Assembly (NCBI GenBank): GCA_027074135.1
Contig: JALTDM010000265.1
Span: 1-18,150, forward strand
DNA: 18,150 nucleotides
Source: Bacteroidales bacterium
GTDB taxonomy: Bacteria > Bacteroidota > Bacteroidia > Bacteroidales > JALTDM01
Direction: 5' to 3'
The translations under genes were made by a program, and so were the position numbers. The notes beneath the pieces were generated by a model. That model did no database searches and was not told where the DNA came from. It worked only from the letters and a program-made list of their open reading frames with translations. Positions 15,832 through 18,150 of the stretch are shown here, piece by piece; position 1 is the stretch's first letter; each line of letters opens with the position of its first letter.

Positions 15832-16689
15832 TTACAATTTTCTAGCCGGTTTTTCTTCGGATTGTGTCTTTCCTTCGGGATACCAAACTATTCCGAGCTT
15901 GAAATAAAAAGCATTCATATTAAAATAAGGTCGCAGTTCTTTTGAAGGTTCATCATAAGAATTGTTTTCGGTCATGGTTACTTGATCTTCATAAATGGTT
16001 TCACGTGTACTTACAGACATATTTCCCAATATATTTTCAGGTGTTCCAGTATTTTTGTATGCTTCTGTTATTTTGCCTCGTGCCGGTAAGTATGTTAAAC
16101 CATTAGCACCTATCTTACCTATAAACGATAATCTCGGAGTAAAAATATATTCTACTCCGAATCCGGAAAATAATCCTAATGCCATTCCACCATAATAATC
16201 ATATTTTTCCAGATAAACCAATCCGGGGATTTCACGGGTGTATTCTCTTGTAACTTTTCCAAATCCTACTATCACTCCAACAGTTGCTGAAAGTTTAACA
16301 TTGTTTATTAAACGAAAAAAAGAAAAAGAAGGCTTAATTTTATACATTGAAGAATAAAAAACAAATTGGTGTGTACTGTCTTTGAAAGTTTGAGTTACAT
16401 AATTTTTTTCTCCAAATAAGTCTTCAATTTCTAAAGACAATTGAGAATTATTCTTAAGCTGATAGTTAATCTTAAGTCCCAGATTAAGACCATTACCTAA
16501 ATATACATTTCCCACAGACATTTTAGATTTAGCAGAATCAATATAACTGTAATTGTACAAACCGTTTATTTGTGTTGGTGATATTCCAAAGTTATATCCA
16601 CTTGTAAATTCAAACGAAAAATTACTTTGAGCATAAGTAACGATTCTAACTACAATTAAAATTATTATAAGTAAAAAAAGTTTTTTCAT
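15832..16689 (-). CDS. Outer-membrane beta-barrel protein
   Basis: This 285-residue protein has a signal peptide (hydrophobic 4-18, then TYAQ at 18-21). The mature part alternates polar and hydrophobic/aromatic residues with frequent glycine in strand-like segments (FEFTSGYNFGIS, NGLNLGLKINYQL, ALGLFSGFGVEYIF, AFYFKLGIVWYP), consistent with a small outer-membrane barrel of the OMP_b-brl type common in Bacteroidetes. After the last strand it carries a short charged tail ending ARKL instead of a terminal F, which is unusual for a barrel. A long loop of about residues 200-250 is rich in S, T, N and E. The function is unknown. It is convergent with dnaE (36 bp apart, no terminator visible) and lies 149 bp downstream of the TPR gene on the same strand. 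Confidence 0.65.
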   Translation of the reverse strand: MKKLFLLIIILIVVRIVTYAQSNFSFEFTSGYNFGISPTQINGLYNYSYIDSAKSKMSVGNVYLGNGLNLGLKINYQLKNNSQLSLEIEDLFGEKNYVTQTFKDSTHQFVFYSSMYKIKPSFSFFRLINNVKLSATVGVIVGFGKVTREYTREIPGLVYLEKYDYYGGMALGLFSGFGVEYIFTPRLSFIGKIGANGLTYLPARGKITEAYKNTGTPENILGNMSVSTRETIYEDQVTMTENNSYDEPSKELRPYFNMNAFYFKLGIVWYPEGKTQSEEKPARKL

Positions 16690-16702
16690 ATGTATGTTCT
16701 TT

Positions 16703-16764
16703 AAATTCAGAACCCTTTCATTAACAAATGAATTTTTAAGGGATAATTACTGGTTCTTAAATTT
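16703..16764. repeat. Nested inverted repeats in leader of barrel gene
   Basis: Imperfect arms AAATTCAGAACC (16703-16714) and GGTTCTTAAATTT (16752-16764) enclose a perfect TTCATT-AACA-AATGAA hairpin (16717-16732). CCCTT (16713-16717) can alternatively pair with AAGGG (16738-16742). They lie between the TPR gene stop and the barrel gene start. With no T-run after them, a regulatory leader or a weak processing site is as likely as a terminator. Confidence 0.35.
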
Positions 16765-16838
16765 CGCTAATTGTCAACCATTTATTTTTCAAATCGTTAT
16801 TACACATTAAGTGTTCATTTTTTATAATCACGTATATT

Positions 16839-18068
16839 TTATAAACAAATTTCTTGTTTTTGTTTTGATGCCCTTTTGTAACCCATATTTGCTGCTTTGG
16901 TAAGGTCTTCACAAGCCTTATTTACATTACCAAGATTAAAGTAGCATGCACCACGGTAAAAATAATATTCTGCCGGCACATTCTTTTTGGAATATTTTAC
17001 GGCAAGATTCAAATCATCCATTGCCTTTTGGTATTTTTGTTTATTAAAGTTCAACACTCCACGTTTAAAATAAGGCAACGGATTTTTTTTGTCAAAAGAA
17101 ATTGCTTTTGTAAAATCACGTTCTGCCATTTTTTCTTTTCCAATTTTATCATAAATTAAAGCCCGTTCTACATATGCTTCTGCATTTCTAGGCTCGTAAG
17201 CTATGGCTTTATTGAATGATGAAATGGCTTCTTTCAATTTATTTTGTTTCGCCAGACATTTACCTTTTTTTACATATAAATCAGCACTCCTGCTATGTGT
17301 TTTTTTTATGTATTGGTTATAAAAAACATCTGCTTTGTCACATTTATCTGATTTTACATAAGTATCTGCCAATTTTAGAAATACGTCATTGCTATAATTC
17401 GGTTTTACGGAAATTATGCGTTCAAGATCTTTTTGCGCCATTCCGTATTTTTTATTATTCAAATAATAATCTGCACGTTCGTAAAGAGCATCAACAAAAG
17501 AATCATCTAATTCAATAGTTTTATTAAGTGCCTTTATGTATTTGTCTTTCCTGTTCTTGGACTTATAAATCATAGCCGCCCTATAATACACATTAGGATT
17601 GGTACTATTCAAATTCATAGCTGTTGTAAGGTCTTGCAGTTCTTTTTCGGTCTTGTTTTGCGAGTGGTAAATTTCAGCCCTTTGTTCATAATAAATTGCT
17701 TTTTTCGGATGTAATCTGATAAGATTTTTTAAGTCGTTTTCGGCTGCCGAAATATCACTTTTGTCCAGTGCCAATTTTAAATGGGCATCGTATGCCTCAG
17801 TATAATTAGAGTTTGCAGTGATTGCTTTTTGAAAATAAGTATAAGCATTATCTTTATCACCTTTCAAAAGATATGCTTTACCTATATCGTAGTATGCTTC
17901 GTAAAAGTAAGGATCTTTTTTTACCACGAATTTAAACTTCTCTATAGCTTGATCGTATTTTTTGTTGTTAAGCAATTTTTCTCCCTCAGAGAATGTGAAA
18001 TTAATAGACTGGGCTTCAGACGAATAAAAAATCAATAGGTTTGATATTATTAATAATATTTTTTTCAT
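16839..18068 (-). CDS. Secreted tetratricopeptide-repeat protein
   Basis: This 409-residue protein has a signal peptide (hydrophobic about 4-16, ending in SEAQ at 17-20) and then tetratricopeptide repeats from about residue 28 to about 400. At 34 residues each this is roughly eleven units. Repeat cores are visible as YDQAIEKFKFVVKKDP, DNAYTYFQKAITANS, KEAISSFNKAIAYEP, KMAERDFTKAISFD and KAMDDLNLAVKYS. The last unit (ACEDLTKAANMGYKRA) resembles a Sel1-type repeat. Such proteins are periplasmic scaffolds for protein-protein contacts. No enzymatic domain is present. Its ATG overlaps the stop of the upstream gene (ATGA, 18065-18068), so its translation is probably coupled to that gene and the two products likely act together. 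The specific complex cannot be inferred. Confidence 0.85.
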   Translation of the reverse strand: MKKILLIISNLLIFYSSEAQSINFTFSEGEKLLNNKKYDQAIEKFKFVVKKDPYFYEAYYDIGKAYLLKGDKDNAYTYFQKAITANSNYTEAYDAHLKLALDKSDISAAENDLKNLIRLHPKKAIYYEQRAEIYHSQNKTEKELQDLTTAMNLNSTNPNVYYRAAMIYKSKNRKDKYIKALNKTIELDDSFVDALYERADYYLNNKKYGMAQKDLERIISVKPNYSNDVFLKLADTYVKSDKCDKADVFYNQYIKKTHSRSADLYVKKGKCLAKQNKLKEAISSFNKAIAYEPRNAEAYVERALIYDKIGKEKMAERDFTKAISFDKKNPLPYFKRGVLNFNKQKYQKAMDDLNLAVKYSKKNVPAEYYFYRGACYFNLGNVNKACEDLTKAANMGYKRASKQKQEICL

Positions 18069-18150
18069 AATTTAATTTTTTTTACAACTATCCTATTTTC
18101 TGTCATTAAAGGTATAATAAGATTTCCTTTTTCGTTTACCATAAGATCGG
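18065..18150 (-). CDS. 3' end of an upstream gene, cut by the window
   Basis: The minus strand gives the last 27 codons of a gene, with residues such as DLMVNEKGNLIIPL and ending in KIKL, and a TGA at 18065-18067. The stop overlaps the ATG of the TPR gene by ATGA. Too little is present to name a family. The overlap indicates that it belongs to the same operon. Confidence 0.6.
   Translation of the reverse strand, partial: DLMVNEKGNLIIPLMTENRIVVKKIKL

Noticed and set aside
1..18150. CRISPR array, tRNA/rRNA genes, insertion sequence ends, prophage or defence genes
   Set aside because: No regularly spaced repeats, cloverleaf-like segments, transposase motifs or recognised defence proteins were seen on either strand. 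The S74 remnant alone is not enough to call a prophage.

Overview
The window looks like Bacteroidetes (Bacteroidota) chromosome. The DNA is AT-rich, starts are preceded by A-rich rather than Shine-Dalgarno leaders, and several genes have a -7 box of the form TAnnTTTG, which is typical of the phylum. The gene content agrees: a TonB-dependent receptor, several surface proteins ending in F, a long secreted beta-propeller/beta-barrel protein, a BaeRF3-type protein and a DnaE with the usual Bacteroidetes start. I cannot place it more finely.

Layout. From 1 to 1260 the minus strand carries a deoxynucleoside kinase followed after 2 bp by endonuclease III (nth); nth runs into a 21-T homopolymer at the window edge. 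A divergent region (1261-1429) separates them from a plus-strand thiol peroxidase (tpx). A bidirectional terminator then separates tpx from a convergent FmdE-like lipoprotein (2039-2785, minus). A second divergent region (2786-2919) leads to a plus-strand GH57 glycosidase (2920-4131). The two divergent regions share an identical palindromic 16-mer, TAACTACTTTTAGTTA, and the first has a third half-site exactly in 10-bp phase. This is the most unexpected non-coding signal in the window.

From 4132 to 4782 lies gene-poor sequence: a terminator, the C-terminal remnant of a tail-fibre/S74-type protein on the minus strand, anonymous debris, another hairpin, and a tandem TAACTTTG promoter. It is followed by a 1089-aa protein with a degenerate peptidase domain, a beta-propeller and an outer-membrane barrel. 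Next come a small membrane-anchored hypothetical protein and a TonB-dependent receptor, ended by a strong bidirectional terminator at 10925-10961.

From 10990 to 15795 a BaeRF3-type protein (minus) and dnaE (plus, complete, catalytic Asp triad present) are divergent. The right end (15832-18150, minus) holds an outer-membrane barrel protein, a secreted TPR protein, and the last 27 codons of an upstream gene that overlaps the TPR gene by ATGA.

Most genes are housekeeping (nucleotide salvage, base excision repair, peroxide defence, replication) or envelope functions (glycan processing, TonB uptake, surface barrels). I see no CRISPR array, tRNA, rRNA, insertion sequence, prophage or obvious defence island. 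I do not claim a new multi-gene system; the best leads are the shared operator-like element, the small protein paired with the TonB receptor, and the S74 remnant.
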